A stretch of DNA of 64,000 nucleotides, from the NCBI GenBank assembly GCA_032988165.1, contig JANTQF010000078.1, forward strand, positions 1 through 64,000. The letters run 5' to 3'. This DNA comes from Emmonsiellopsis sp. PD_33. Its lineage: Eukaryota > Ascomycota > Eurotiomycetes > Onygenales > Ajellomycetaceae. Under the pieces are notes generated by a model. It was given only the letters and a program-made list of their open reading frames with translations. It ran no database searches and was not told the origin of the DNA. Shown here in pieces: positions 1-11,110 of this stretch. Every line of letters begins with the position of its first letter. Position 1 is the stretch's first letter. A program made the position numbers and the translations under genes.

Positions 1-794
1 CCTCCTCACCAACCCCCCAACCCCCATCAAAACCGGCGGCCACAGCCCCCCGTGTCGTGACGAAACCTCCAGAGCCTGAGGTAGTATGGACGACGACCGT
101 ATTCACCGAATACGTCACCGTGACCGTCACCATCAACTCGCCAAGCGCACCGCCAACGATGTCCACAAAAGCATCGCCGTCGCAGATACCGTTGCCATCC
201 AACACCCGCGGCAAACAAGACCCAGAATCAAAGCCGGAGCCAAAGCCAGAACCAACAGCAGAGCCAACAGCAGAATCCAGCCACGAACCACCACCAACTT
301 CATCAGAAAGGCCGACTTCTCTAGGAACATCTGCACGAATAGGTCAAGGGAGGATTGTAACAACAAAATCGCCTTCAGCAACAACAGCACCAGCATCACC
401 CGGTACTGGCCCAGCACGGAACCCTGCACCGACCCTCACTACCCAACCCAACTCACAGAAACCCGCGCCAACCCCCGCGCCTACCTCTAAAGTTTTTACC
501 ACTATTCGCGCGGCTCACGGACTTGGCAAAGGCGATGATGACGAGATAACAGAAACTCCGGTGTCGCAGGGGACGGTGTCGCAAGATCCAGGGAATATAC
601 CGGGGGCGCTAAGTCAGGTGGGGACGCAGGTGAAGACGAATGCTGTAGATCCTGTGCTAAAGGTGCCTGGGGATTTACTCGGCAGCCTAAAGGGTGGTAA
701 CAAAGGGGATGAAGGGGATGAAGGGGATGAAGGGGACAAAGGCAACGGAAAAGGGAAAGGAAAAGGAAAAGGAGAGGACGGGGACGGAGATTGA
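1..794 (+). CDS. 3' end of a Ser/Thr/Pro-rich, probably cell-surface or secreted protein
   Basis: An open frame runs from the window edge (first full codon at position 3) to a TGA at 792-794, so the start and any earlier exons lie outside. About 263 residues are visible. Near the N-terminal side is a Thr/Val-rich run, TTTVFTEYVTVTVT, a kind of sequence common in fungal wall and secreted proteins. It is followed by a long Pro/Ser/Thr/Lys stretch with KPEPKPEP-like repeats. The last 35 residues are strongly biased: DEGDEGDEG, then alternating Gly-Lys, then acidic. No catalytic domain, GPI signal or C-terminal membrane segment is visible. Function is unknown; a surface or secreted role is inferred from composition only. 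Confidence 0.55.
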   Translation, partial: SSPTPQPPSKPAATAPRVVTKPPEPEVVWTTTVFTEYVTVTVTINSPSAPPTMSTKASPSQIPLPSNTRGKQDPESKPEPKPEPTAEPTAESSHEPPPTSSERPTSLGTSARIGQGRIVTTKSPSATTAPASPGTGPARNPAPTLTTQPNSQKPAPTPAPTSKVFTTIRAAHGLGKGDDDEITETPVSQGTVSQDPGNIPGALSQVGTQVKTNAVDPVLKVPGDLLGSLKGGNKGDEGDEGDEGDKGNGKGKGKGKGEDGDGD

Positions 795-1959
795 TAGATG
801 AGCATGGATATGTGGATAGATACGGGGCAGATACGGAGATAATACGTATATTCTGTGCATGGTCTGTGTCGTGTTGTTTATTCTATTTAGTTTATTTCGG
901 GATGGTGGTGTTTGCAGCAAGTTTATAATGGGGGGAGGTGGAAGTGGGAGTGTGTATGTGCCTCAGTGAAAACTGGCCATTTTCATCATTGAGCATAATT
1001 AGGTTAGTTATTACCATTATTTTGGCTGAGATTATATAAATAAAAATTAATTGGGGGATATTTGATATATATAGAAAACGCTGAGAAAATTCCGCTGTCG
1101 CAGACATTGAAATAGTTGGGTATTTGGCTTGCTAACCTCTCTCTCTCCCTTGGCTCCTATGTAGTTAATAGATATCCATCCCAGCGGCAGGAATCAAAAT
1201 CCTCAACAACATCTATATATTTACCTCCAAACCATCTCACTGATATATTATAGCTCATGCAGACTAGAAAATATTAATCACGCCTGCCTCAGATCCATAC
1301 TTGTAAATATATGTATAGCATCATCTTATGTTCCGTATATGGATATGTGGCGAGAAGCTATGACAAAACTAACCTTCCATAGGTAAACATCACCAAGGCA
1401 TAATAAGGTTATATAGATCTTGTTGTATATAATACATAACATTTATACTCCCGGTCCACTTCCCCCTTCCCCTATTCCCCCCTTCTTCCCTTTCCGCGTG
1501 GGGGTTCTTTCTAAACCATACATACAAACCTGGAAAAAGAAAATCGTTCGAATCATGCTACTAGCTAGGTACCAATTGGGAGAATATCATGCCGACCAAT
1601 ACAGGTTTAGGAGAGTTAAACGGCAACGCAAACGGAGACGGGCATGGAGGTAGAGAGTAGACAGAGTAGTAGAGCACTTTCGGGGCGAATGGGGTCATGA
1701 AGTGATAGATGAACGGAGTTGGAATATGGAAGGAAGAGGAGGGTTAACACACACGCTCGGCAAAACAAGCATTCGACCAAATATCCAGACAAAAAAGATA
1801 TGCACAGACAGATTGTATATCGCTCCCCCGCTTTAACAAACAGCAAGAAGAAAGTCGTGGGGATATATATGTCCTATATACAACAAAACATACACATAAA
1901 AATAGGCAGGAGAAAAGAAAAAAGAAAAGAAAAGAAAAGAAAAGCAACATTGAAATAGA
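795..1959. other. Intergenic region between convergent genes
   Basis: About 1.2 kb between the stop of the plus-strand Ser/Thr-rich gene and the stop of the minus-strand NADPH oxidase, so it should hold two 3' UTRs. It is AT-rich with scattered short poly-A and poly-T. Small ORFs here look like chance frames and no structured RNA was recognised. Confidence 0.6.
1912..1944. repeat. AAAAG-type microsatellite
   Basis: Imperfect tandem AAAAG/GAAAA units lie just beyond the stop of the NADPH oxidase gene, probably within its 3' UTR (read as CTTTT on the coding strand). Confidence 0.75.
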
Positions 1960-3780
1960 TTAGAAATGTTCTTTCCAAAACCTAAATCGCACCTCATTGG
2001 TCGTACAATCTTTTGTGGCCTTTTTGATCTGCTTCGCAGCTGGATTTGGTCCACAGAAGTAAACACCAACATCCGTCCGCAGGGAAGCATCCAGCCCGGA
2101 CATGTAAGTCTGGTCCATCAGACCCTGCTTCATTGCTGTAAAGAACCGAGCAAAGTCGGGTCTTCCAAATTTTGTGCCAGTCCGCAGTTCGGTTAGAGGA
2201 TCGAGCTGCTGGCCGACGGAATTAAGGTAGATGTTGGCGGCAGTATCCTGATCAAAGCGTTGCGTTAAGTAGGTGTGGATACGCAAGAACTCTTGACCGG
2301 CACCGGCATCAGCAGCTGATTGGGCTTCTAGCGACGATAAGAGAGCCTGGAACCATTCAAATGAACTGGTATCCTTACAGACCCAGATAAATTCCACACG
2401 ACGTAGACGAGTTGGCGGATTAGGGGAAGCACGTAGATGCCAGATATTTTTGAGGATGGCAGCCCAGGGAGTAACACCAATACCAGTTCCGATAAGAATA
2501 GCAACTTCGTTGTTGAAGACATCCTCAGCTGGGGCTCCGTACGGTCCATCGATTCGAATTTTTGGCATTGTTTGGCCGTTCTGCATCGCAATTTCGTACA
2601 TTCCAAGAGGGTCAAGACCGTCAATATCCTTTGCTTGCTCAGGGCCACAACCAAGTCGGTTACCCAAGGCCTTGGTAAAGTCACCGACTTGTCTCACATG
2701 GATGCTGACGTAGGGGTCAAATGGGCATGACGTGATAGTGAAAGGATGCCACTGCGTCCTAGAGACATCGGGAACTTGGATGAACAGCCATTGGCCAGCC
2801 TTGTAGGTGAAGCTGGGTTTAAAGAATTGAATTTCCATGGCATCTGTGGCAAAAGATTCATTATTAAATGATGCTAAGGAAGTTATCGGGGAGGATGCTT
2901 ACCATAAGGATGTCTGACGACTTTGGTGATTTCCGTGGCTCGGGCAGCACGTATCTCGCGATAAAGCCTTTCGAAGAGGTAAATACCTCCGCCCCAAAGC
3001 TCCCATCTCCAACCTTCGTAACCAATGCAATGGTCCCAAAAATCTTTCCCAGCAAAGGGTGAGATGGGATCCAGTGTATCTCGGACGAAACATCCAGTTG
3101 CATGTGTGTACAGTCCTAGCATAAATGGGACAAACAAATGGTGCGTATACCAGAAGGTCTCAAAGGCCTGTTGCCGAATACGGGCATGTGCAGTTGTGTA
3201 CATCAGTAGCATACAGAGGAGCATAATGTGGCCAGTGATGCCGCCGGCTTGAGTGTAATGAATTTGAACGGCAGTCTCCGCTCGGATTTGGTCCTTCTCG
3301 ACGTTGAAAAAGCTGTGGAATGTGTCAGTTGCCATTTCTCGGATTGTTTTTGGATGCAGACTTACTTCACATAATGCGAGGTAGTATGTACAATGGTAAA
3401 AAAGAGCAAAGAATATGCAACCTGTCGGTGGAACCACTGGGATTCATCAAGCGGTAGCCATCGAAACTTTGGTCTGACCCATCTTAACAGTGTCCGGCAC
3501 ATTGGCAGGAGAATAAGCGCGCCATCAACTGACAGAACTAGGCCGGCACCCCGAGATAACCATACGGAAAACGTCAGTTTATTGAGAGGTGCCAGTCGAG
3601 GATCACCAGCCTGCTTCCACCTAAAGGAGTGTTAGTACATGTCTGTGATGGGGTCCATATCAAAGGAGACAAAGGGCCATACCATCCATACGCAAATAGC
3701 CCAATCTGCATGCCATGGAAAAGAAAGTAAAAGATGAGCTTGGAGCCGTTGAAATGCGATTTCCACCCTGCTTGACCCAT
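1960..3780 (-). CDS. noxA: NADPH oxidase catalytic subunit (gp91phox-like Nox; probably NoxA)
   Basis: Four exons on the minus strand: 3683-3780, 3366-3620, 2903-3312 and 1960-2843. They sum to 1647 nt, a 548-residue protein, the usual fungal NoxA length. Nox enzymes pass electrons from NADPH through FAD and two haems across a membrane to O2, making superoxide that drives hyphal differentiation. The N-terminal half is the six-helix ferric-reductase-type domain with haem-ligand His in WFHRQVAYS...VHTTSHYV (exon 2) and THHLFVPF...YTHATGCF (exon 3). The C-terminal half has the FAD motif HPFTITSCP (near residue 287), the NADPH loop GTGIGVTPW (near 373), a YFCGPN segment and the terminal aromatic RFWKEHF. 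Introns are GT-AG with exact phases. I favour NoxA over NoxB because there is no N-terminal extension, and over NoxC because there is no EF-hand. The subclass is less certain than the family. Confidence 0.93.
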
Positions 3781-4095
3781 GGTTGCGAAAGGTTACTGGT
3801 TTTCCAAGATGCAAGAGATGTTGAAATGCTCTGAAGGAACGAGATCGAAGCTGGGTATTAGGCAAAATGCATATAGATATGAAAAGGAAGAAAGGAATGA
3901 CGGCCAGCGATCCCTGAGAAAAGAATGAGCCCAGATTCCAGAAAGGCGATAGATGCGCTCTGGGAGAGCAGCAAGCTCACAACCAACCCAAGCGAAGGTA
4001 ATCGCGGCCAGAACAATTCCACGACGAAAAACTGCAGAGACTCCGAAGAAAGAGAGATAGAAGAGATGCGGGATGATCGAGATGGTCCAGTAGTC

Positions 4096-4683
4096 TTAAC
4101 GGCGGCTCTCTGAGGAATACTCGGTTACAGCGAATAATGGTGCCGAAATATTAAACAGGAATATCGCAGACCATAATCCCACTTCCGGAGAGCCCCCTTC
4201 CCTTGGGACCACTTCAGACGCCTCAAGATTGACCCTTTTTTTCTCACCCGTTTCTCCTGCTCCGATCGGGTTCAGCTTCTTGTTCAATCCAGCTTGTAGC
4301 GCTATCCATGTATCCGCAATGCGCTTGGTCAAATATGGGTATTGTGCACGGCGGAAACCTGTTCTGCTGGTCCCCTCTCCACCCTCTATAGCGTTTCGGG
4401 GAGTCGTTTTCAAGCTTGATAGCTCAATTGGGTAATTTGCGACAGTGTTTCGAGTGATATTCCCTGCGCGAGGTGAGGCCGTAGGAAATGAGGGACGCGC
4501 GAGTTCCCTCTTTGGGCGATATGGCAAAGCGGACAGCGATCGAACGAGGAGCAAATGCGACGATGGCGCGGTTTGATAAGTGTTGGAGATGATGTAGGAA
4601 CTGTCGCAAGAGGGAGATGGTTTATGCTTTTGCTTCAGTGCGTTCTGGCAGAGGCCCCTAGATCTGAAGCATTGATGAGACAC
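4096..4683 (-). CDS. Unassigned open frame, possible mitochondrial-type protein or 5' leader
   Basis: A 195-codon frame without stops lies upstream of the NADPH oxidase on the same strand. It opens at GTG, contains no in-frame ATG, and an in-frame TAA lies just before it, so any real gene would need an unseen upstream exon. The translated N-terminal part is Arg/Ser-rich (LLVRSLSALPYRPKREL) and could pass as a mitochondrial presequence. The middle (LTKRIADTWIALQAGLNKKL) looks protein-like, and the end holds a hydrophobic run (LWSAIFLFNISAPLFAV). A GTGAGA donor at 4247 and a TTAAG acceptor ending at 4095 could splice it to a hydrophobic frame that stops at 3793, only 12 bases before the Nox ATG. 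I do not recognise the family; part of this may simply be Nox leader or promoter DNA. Confidence 0.25.
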   Translation of the reverse strand: MSHQCFRSRGLCQNALKQKHKPSPSCDSSYIISNTYQTAPSSHLLLVRSLSALPYRPKRELARPSFPTASPRAGNITRNTVANYPIELSSLKTTPRNAIEGGEGTSRTGFRRAQYPYLTKRIADTWIALQAGLNKKLNPIGAGETGEKKRVNLEASEVVPREGGSPEVGLWSAIFLFNISAPLFAVTEYSSESRR

Positions 4684-7600
4684 GAGCTCCAGGCGCGCTT
4701 AGCAGATGTGATGTCAGGTTTGGTGGCGGATGCGGACGTCAAATAGGACCACGTAGTAAATCCTGCACTGGATGGGGCCTTATGGAGACAGAGAGATTGC
4801 CAGCTGTTGTTGTCGAAGTTGTTGCAGCTGTCGTTGTAGTAGTTGTTGCAGTTGTAGTTGTTGATAACGAGGTTGAATACCGTGCGACGTCCAGGGTGGG
4901 ATGATGATGTCGAGCCGCTTGCTGCAGCCAGAACGCCCGCTTTGCAGCCCGCGGACTCCGCACAAATTCCACGCAGCGGTGCCGAGCGAGGATTAGGCTG
5001 GCTTGGGGGCGACAGGGCAGTGTTCCAACAATAGCATCTGCCCGGAATCTTCGATGGAGATACTGTCGCTACGGCTCGTTGGGGGCCGGGCTGAACAACA
5101 GACACCACAGGGAAGGCCGATTTCACCCAAAACAAGCGGGGATTAGAGGGCGTTGGAAATTATATTAGTTAACGGGGTCTGTCTGAACCCTCGATTACAG
5201 TTGATTTATTTGGCGTGTCAGCGTTGGCTGCAATCAAGCGCTGGAATGATATTGACTTCCCCCGCAGGTCCTTCGTATATCTAGATGCTACGATTGAACG
5301 ACACTGGAGATTGCCTTTGCCTCTCCCCACCGCAGCTCCTCAGTCCTGCTCGAATGAATTGGCCTGTCACCTCGCCGTCACATTTCGTTCGAGATACTAT
5401 TCTTTAGCGAGAGGCCCGAGGCGGAGACGGGCAAATAACTAATCGACGACCAGCAGGTGGCTACAGAACGAATTACTGGCTGGCAAGCTCACACCAAGAC
5501 TTGATATTCGGCCCATGTCCACCAATAATGGAATACTGTTGAAGCGAGCCCTTGGCTCGATTGCGCTGCGCCCAGAACTCGTTACTGGCGCAAACCTCCT
5601 CAACGACTCGGAGGATAAACCCCCAAGTCCCCGAGGCGTTGAACGTTTAGTTTCCTTCCTCGTGGCGGGGGCCAGTAGGGCGAGAACGCGCGAAGGCGGG
5701 GAGCGCGATTGGCGGCTCTTCCATAACTATTATTATATGTCTGGTAGGCTAGCTTTGCCACGCTTCCATCGCGAACAACGTTGAAATTGGGGACAGAACG
5801 GCGCAATCATCTGACGACTCTGAACCCGATTCCACGGGCTGGTTTTGTCTCCCCAGCCTCCTCGGACTCTGTGTGGAGGCGCGATGACACCTCACCGAAA
5901 GGACTAGCCGCCCGAGACTCACGGCTTGTCCCACCGCCCAATGATTCTGGGCGATCCATGATTTTGCTGCCAGTGGTTCACGCATGACTATCCTGGTCGA
6001 TCCGAAGGCTAGGGTGAGATCCAGCCTATGACGAGCATTCTGCAAGCGCTCAAGCAGCTGTGGGCCTGTGGCCCCAGCCTGGCGTCACTAGCGGAGTTAC
6101 TCTGCTCTTATTTTTAGCCCACCGCCCTCTCTCATTCTCAGGCTCTCGGCCCATGAGATCATTGGGAGGATGTGTCGATGTTGGACACACATGGCATTCA
6201 AGACAAAAGATATGCGGGCTAGAGGGGATTGCTGGGGCGAGTTACCTCTGCGTTCAATTTGCCTTTATGAAGTACTTGTATGGAGTACCTGAATTTTGAA
6301 TACCAAAAGAATATCCAATGTTTGGAACTGCTAATGCTGGTGCCCGTTCCCAGTACGAATCACCCCCATATCTAGGTTTTGTTGGACGCGGGACGGGGCG
6401 TCCCCAGTTTTGTAGGTTAAAGATTGAGTTGGAGAACCAGAGAACCCCCAAACCCAAATCCTCTCTTCCTTAGATTTTGCGGGCAGAGAACGGTGATAAA
6501 CCACCGTCTGCGGCGATTAATCGGTGTGATATCCTTGCGCTGGAATTGGATACGACCAGCGGCCACGCCGAACATGGATTTTCAGTCATGGGTTGTGATG
6601 ATGGGACTGTCATTGCAGATTTAGCTTCCTACTCGGAAGTTTATGGGAGCTTTTCTTTGGGATCTTGTTAATGGGAATGATGAACATCTTGCCTAGGATT
6701 TTGTCACTGAGACTGAGCTAGCTGTAGTACTTCCTCTTATCTACATAGGGATTGCGTGTGTGAAAAACTGAGACATGAGAGAGAAATAGAGATAACCAGC
6801 CAGGCCAACCTCGGAAACTGTCCTGGATGGGTTGAACGTAGAGAGATATGTTCTTTATTTTCTTCTGGGCTGTCCCTGCGTCCATCCTCCAACCCCATTT
6901 CAACCTCAATGTCGGGACCAGCAACCATAAACCATTCTGCCGTGAAAAGAAATTCCCGTGTGGCTTCATGATCCTCCTTATCAGATTCCCACCCAGTAAC
7001 AGACCAGCATCATTGGATTGAGGCTGGAGACGCGCGATGCATGAAGTCACTCGGTACGCAACAACAGCCTCAGGATGCACAGAAACCAGTGCTGATGGCA
7101 AGTAACAGTGACATTTATCTTCCCTGGGCCAGTTTTTCAGCCCGAGCCAAGCGCAGTATTTGCATGCAAGCAAGGGTTTATGCAGCAGAACGACCTCTCG
7201 TCACACCCGGTCCTTTTGGGTGAACGCTTTACGGCCGGGATCATGGATCTCTCCCAGTGCGCCAAACGACGAAGGAAGAATTAGGTCGAGATGCCGCCGG
7301 GGATCGCCTCGATCGACTGGTCAGTTCTCGACCCGCTTCTCGGCTGCTCTAAATTCTCATGCGGCCTCCTCGCATGGCCCTGTCGCTGCGATTGGCCTCG
7401 CTGGCACCCTGTCTCATTGCAGTATCACACCAGCCATCACAACCCCGCTCTGCTTCGTTATTCGTTGCACCAGCGGGCGACAGGAGGGAGAGCTTGTTGC
7501 CCAGCCTGTCCTGTGTCCATGGTTCTTGGCTATGGGTCTATTTCTGTGTGATGAGGAGGGGGAGGGCGGCTACTGGTGCTGTGAAGAATATCGGGCTGCG

Positions 7601-8595
7601 GGTCCGTTGATGCTGCTGCTGCTGCTGCTGCCATCCATACAGCTTCCTTTTCTCTTGGGTTTTGATGATAGCAATCATTTCTCCCACGCTTTCTTCTCCA
7701 CTGAATACTCTCGAAGACGGGAGGTAGGGAAGCAACGAGCAAAAGCAGAACGCCACAATTCCGTCACAGCCAGAAATACCCCCGGCTTTGGATTCGCCTG
7801 AGGGGTTGGTAGCTTTAACCGCCTGGGCGCATAGCCTCCCTCATATACAAGCAGCGATTCTTGTCCTGTCGCAACACACCGCAACCAACTTACCCTTCTT
7901 ATTTTACCTTAATGATAACCAAAGGAAACCAAACTGTATCCATTCCTAAACAAATCCTTATATTCAGAAGGACAATGTGAGTATACGCCTTGTCATATGC
8001 ATATCATATTGCGGTCCTTGATCCTCCAATTCCCCCCCCCTCAACCAGAGCTAATTTTGCACCTCCAGATCTGTAACACCTACCAGCCCGCATCAGGAAT
8101 CCCCCCTTAAACGATTCATGCGCTTTCGACACTGGCCGAGTATCGCATATCTAACCGGCATTGCTCTCCCGTTGACCTGCGACAGTGGCTTCCCAGAAGG
8201 ACCTACCTCACTGCCTTGATATCCGCTTTTGTCGACTCCCCCCTTGCGAGACCAAAGCAACAGCTCTTTGTTATTATTATCTAGTCCTGTCCGCTAGTAA
8301 AAATAATCGCGGTTATCCACTCCAAGCGCCTTTGTGTTCGCCCTCTCCCTCAGCCCCCTCCATGCCTTCTCGATAGCAGCGAGGAATACAGCCATCGCTG
8401 AGCGACAGCTTTACCTCGACAACTTTTCTAAGCAAAGACCTCGATCGAGCATATATTATCTGCCTTTCGCTGGTCGAAGGGATCTATATAATAATTTAGA
8501 TCCGGGGTTTCGGAAGTGGACAGTCGTTGGTTTTTTGAAGAAGACTTGTCGAGGACATCATCCTTCAAAGCGAACGCGAGATCCGAATATCGAAG
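4684..8595. other. Long gene-poor interval upstream of the DUF7727-like gene
   Basis: Almost 4 kb of normal GC content with only short, unrelated ORFs, many starting at non-ATG codons and none showing a recognisable domain. It contains simple repeats: GTT/GTAGTT-type units at about 4796-4870 and TGC units near 7611. The part just before 8596 is pyrimidine-rich, as expected for a fungal promoter and 5' leader. I see no tRNA, rRNA or transposon here. It could hold a non-coding RNA or a long leader, but nothing in the sequence proves that. Confidence 0.5.
7611..7631. repeat. TGC trinucleotide repeat
   Basis: About seven uninterrupted TGC units in the gene-poor interval. Six-frame reading gives only homopolymer-like Leu/Ala/Cys or Gln/Ser/Ala runs with no surrounding domain. 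Confidence 0.8.
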
Positions 8596-9212
8596 ATGGG
8601 GAAGCTAATTAAGAACCACTGGGCTCGGCTGATCGTCCTGACGGCAGCAACATGTACGTTGTTGAGCGCAAAACTTCCACCACCTTTGATCCTAATTTCA
8701 TTCCCTTGCTTTGTTCAATTTAGCTAATATAGACCCCCTACTTCCAGACCAGCTCGCCGCCGGAGTTCACGGCTTCTTCTGGCCGAAGGTATTCTGGGAC
8801 TTCCTCACAAAAAACCTCGATGCGGCCGTCAAACCCGTTCCAATCCTCCAAATCCTGAATGTGTTATTCGGAATCATAGGCCTGGCATGGGAATGGCCTC
8901 TGAAACCGCTCGCCGGGAGCACGATGCATCGTAGCATCGAGATGAGATTATTGATTTTCCCCCTGAGCATGCTTTGTGCAGCGTTGCTGTATCAGGGTAC
9001 GAATTCAGCGATTTATTATCTCATCGGCATGGGTGTATATTTCTGGGCGTATAGTGAAGGCGAGGTTAGTTCTCTATCCTCCCATACTCGGAATGATCCT
9101 CGTTTCCTCTCCCCATAACGAACTACAATCTAACCCGTGTCAACTACAGGTCGTTTGTGCTGAGCCGTGGACGCTACCCAAGAGAGTACGACCAGGACCA
9201 TCAAAAGTATAA
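8596..9212 (+). CDS. Small conserved fungal membrane protein (DUF7727-like)
   Basis: Three exons: 8596-8653, 8724-9064 and 9150-9212, encoding 153 residues. Introns are GT-AG and phases fit. The start MGKLIKNHWARLIVLTAA leads straight into a first hydrophobic segment. Two or three more follow: ILQILNVLFGIIGLAW, LLIFPLSMLCAALLYQ and AIYYLIGMGVYFWAY. The C-terminus is short, ending after VCAEPWTLPKR. Layout and motifs (FFWPKVFWDFLTK, YFWAYSEGE) match a small, widely conserved ascomycete membrane family without an assigned function; the family name is from memory. The start is supported by the immediate membrane segment and by the conserved-looking MGKLIKNHW. Confidence 0.85.
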
Positions 9213-9912
9213 GAAAGGAGGGATCCAAACCGCATTTCTGACCTGCTCTGTACATTTTGACTTTCTTCCCGGTATAAGCGGGGAGATATCCCCCTTTTTA
9301 AAGCCTCTTCTTGTGAATATACCTTCTTCTATACCCAATTCGACTCCTAGAACGCCGTTCCGGTTGTTTTTTTTGGAAGAAAAGCAACCTTGTGTACTAT
9401 GTTTGCTTTTATTTGAGGGGCGATGTGTGATGCATTTCATAGCGTTGATGTTGTTTTTTTGGTTTTTTTTAGTTTCCCGTCATCAGACTAGGGGCAGCTC
9501 TTTCGTCTTCTGCCATGGCTGAACAGGCTGGAACTTGCATATAAGGGGGAGGCATTGATGTGTATATAGCCCTATGAATGAGAACAATGATACCAAAGGG
9601 TAAATAGAATTCAGATTCTTGGCGTCACCGTCGCCTCAGGCACCAACTTTAGCATATTTAATCCTAACCTTTTCTCCTGAAGCGAGAGTTCTGCCGCTTG
9701 GGGAATACGAGCGAATCCTCCACAACCTTCAAGAAACAGCCCCTGAATGGAGAGTTTATATACCAGCCAACTCCCCCGATGAAAGGGTGCTTCTCTTGCG
9801 TCTGCGACAATCTGCAAAAATCCAGAGGCAAAACTGCGCTGATACCAAGACCCCCCAGATTCATCATTTAACACAGCTTTATAGCAGCTCTATCACCCCT
9901 TAAATAACCACG
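9213..9912. other. Intergenic region
   Basis: About 700 bases between two plus-strand genes, with several T-rich runs (for example near 9366 and 9450-9470) fitting a 3' UTR and polyadenylation zone, then the promoter of the DNA glycosylase gene. A 94-codon frame at 9619-9903 lacks an ATG start and looks spurious. Confidence 0.55.
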
Positions 9913-11016
9913 ATGCCTCGCAACATGGCCACCACCGCCAATGACGGACCCAACAACCCCAATAACACCGGTGAAGACGATCCCGTCCCCTCGCCGACCT
10001 TCAAAGGCGCCCTGGACCGCTTCATCTACGACTCCCCGCCCAAGAACGGCGCGCGCCGCTCTCTAAAACGGAAGCTCTCCGCCTCCGCCTCCGCCTCCGC
10101 CTCAGACGCCTCAATCGCCCATACAGCCACAACAACAACACGCATCACCCGCTCCACAACCTCCCGCGCCGCCTCCCTCTCCGCACCATCCCTACTCCCC
10201 CCCTCCCGCTCCCCCTCCCGCTCCCCGCGCAAACGCCATGGCCCCCGCCAAACACCCACACCCCCAACCACCACCACCACCACCACCGGCCCCATCTCCC
10301 ACCTCCGCGACACAATTCCCCCAGGCCTCATCCTCCTCTTCATCGGCGTAAACCCCGGCATCATGACCGGCCAAACCGGCCACGTCTACGCCCACCCATC
10401 AAACCTCTACTGGAAACTCCTCCACTCCTCCGGCATCACGTCGCGGCGGCATCCGCCCTCCGACACCTACCGACTCCCGGAGCTGTACAGCGTCGGCAAC
10501 ACGAACATCGTCACGCGGCCGACGCGCGACGCGAGCCAGCTGTCCCGCCGCGAGATGGATGAGGGCGTCCCCGTGCTGGAGCGGAAGATTGCGGAGAAGA
10601 GGCCTGAGGCGGTCTGTTTGGTCGGCAAGAGTATTTGGGAGGCGGTGTGGAGGGTCAAGAAGGGGAGGGGGATGAGGAAGGAGGAGTTTAGATATGGCTG
10701 GCAGGATGAGGGGGGGAATATGGGGAGGGTGCAGGGGTGGGAGGGGGCGAGGGTGTTTGTGGCTACGACTACGAGTGGGTTGGCGGCGGGCATGAGTATG
10801 CAGGAGAAGGAGGCGGTGTGGAAGGAGTTGGGTGAGTGGGTGGTGGAGAAGAGGCGGGAGAGGGCGGAGGGGACGGCTATGCCTACGGCTACGGCGGTGG
10901 TTAAGGATGAGGAGGGGAATAGGGATGAGGTAGCCGTCAAGGCTGAGGAGGCGGAGGAAATGGAGGAAGAGAATCAAGATTACGTGGATTTCGAATGTGA
11001 TTGTTTCTATCATTAG
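9913..11016 (+). CDS. G/T(U) mismatch-specific DNA glycosylase (Mug/TDG family)
   Basis: A single exon of 367 residues. Family members flip out uracil or thymine opposite guanine, the product of cytosine or 5-methylcytosine deamination, and cut the N-glycosidic bond to start base excision repair in the nucleus. The catalytic motif GVNPG is at about residues 145-149 (Asn147 corresponds to the water-positioning Asn), followed by HPSNLYWKLLHSSG. The second family motif is TTTSGLAAG near 285-293, where Mug has its NPSGLSR-type intercalating loop. The first 125 residues are a Ser/Pro/Arg-rich disordered arm with SASASASAS and poly-Thr, and the last 50 are acidic. An alternative ATG at 9925 is possible. 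Base composition flips from C-rich to G-rich within this exon (see findings). Confidence 0.88.
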   Translation: MPRNMATTANDGPNNPNNTGEDDPVPSPTFKGALDRFIYDSPPKNGARRSLKRKLSASASASASDASIAHTATTTTRITRSTTSRAASLSAPSLLPPSRSPSRSPRKRHGPRQTPTPPTTTTTTTGPISHLRDTIPPGLILLFIGVNPGIMTGQTGHVYAHPSNLYWKLLHSSGITSRRHPPSDTYRLPELYSVGNTNIVTRPTRDASQLSRREMDEGVPVLERKIAEKRPEAVCLVGKSIWEAVWRVKKGRGMRKEEFRYGWQDEGGNMGRVQGWEGARVFVATTTSGLAAGMSMQEKEAVWKELGEWVVEKRRERAEGTAMPTATAVVKDEEGNRDEVAVKAEEAEEMEEENQDYVDFECDCFYH

Positions 11017-11110
11017 AAGAATTCCTCGCCAAAGTGAGATCTATTGCAATTTTGTAGCATATATATACGCATTTATGCCAACATATGAACCATCCTCCAT
11101 GCTTCCAAAC

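Noticed and set aside
4635..5135. 166-codon minus-strand frame
   Set aside because: No ATG start, and much of it is a GTT-repeat translation giving Asn/Tyr runs.
7160..7801. 213-codon plus-strand frame
   Set aside because: Runs through a TGC repeat, has poor protein character and no domain; neighbouring frames overlap it with equal length.
9619..9903. 94-codon frame before the DNA glycosylase
   Set aside because: Non-ATG start, no recognisable motif, and placed where a promoter is expected.
10399..11013. 204-codon antisense frame in the DNA glycosylase gene
   Set aside because: Leu/Pro/His-rich shadow of a G-rich coding strand.
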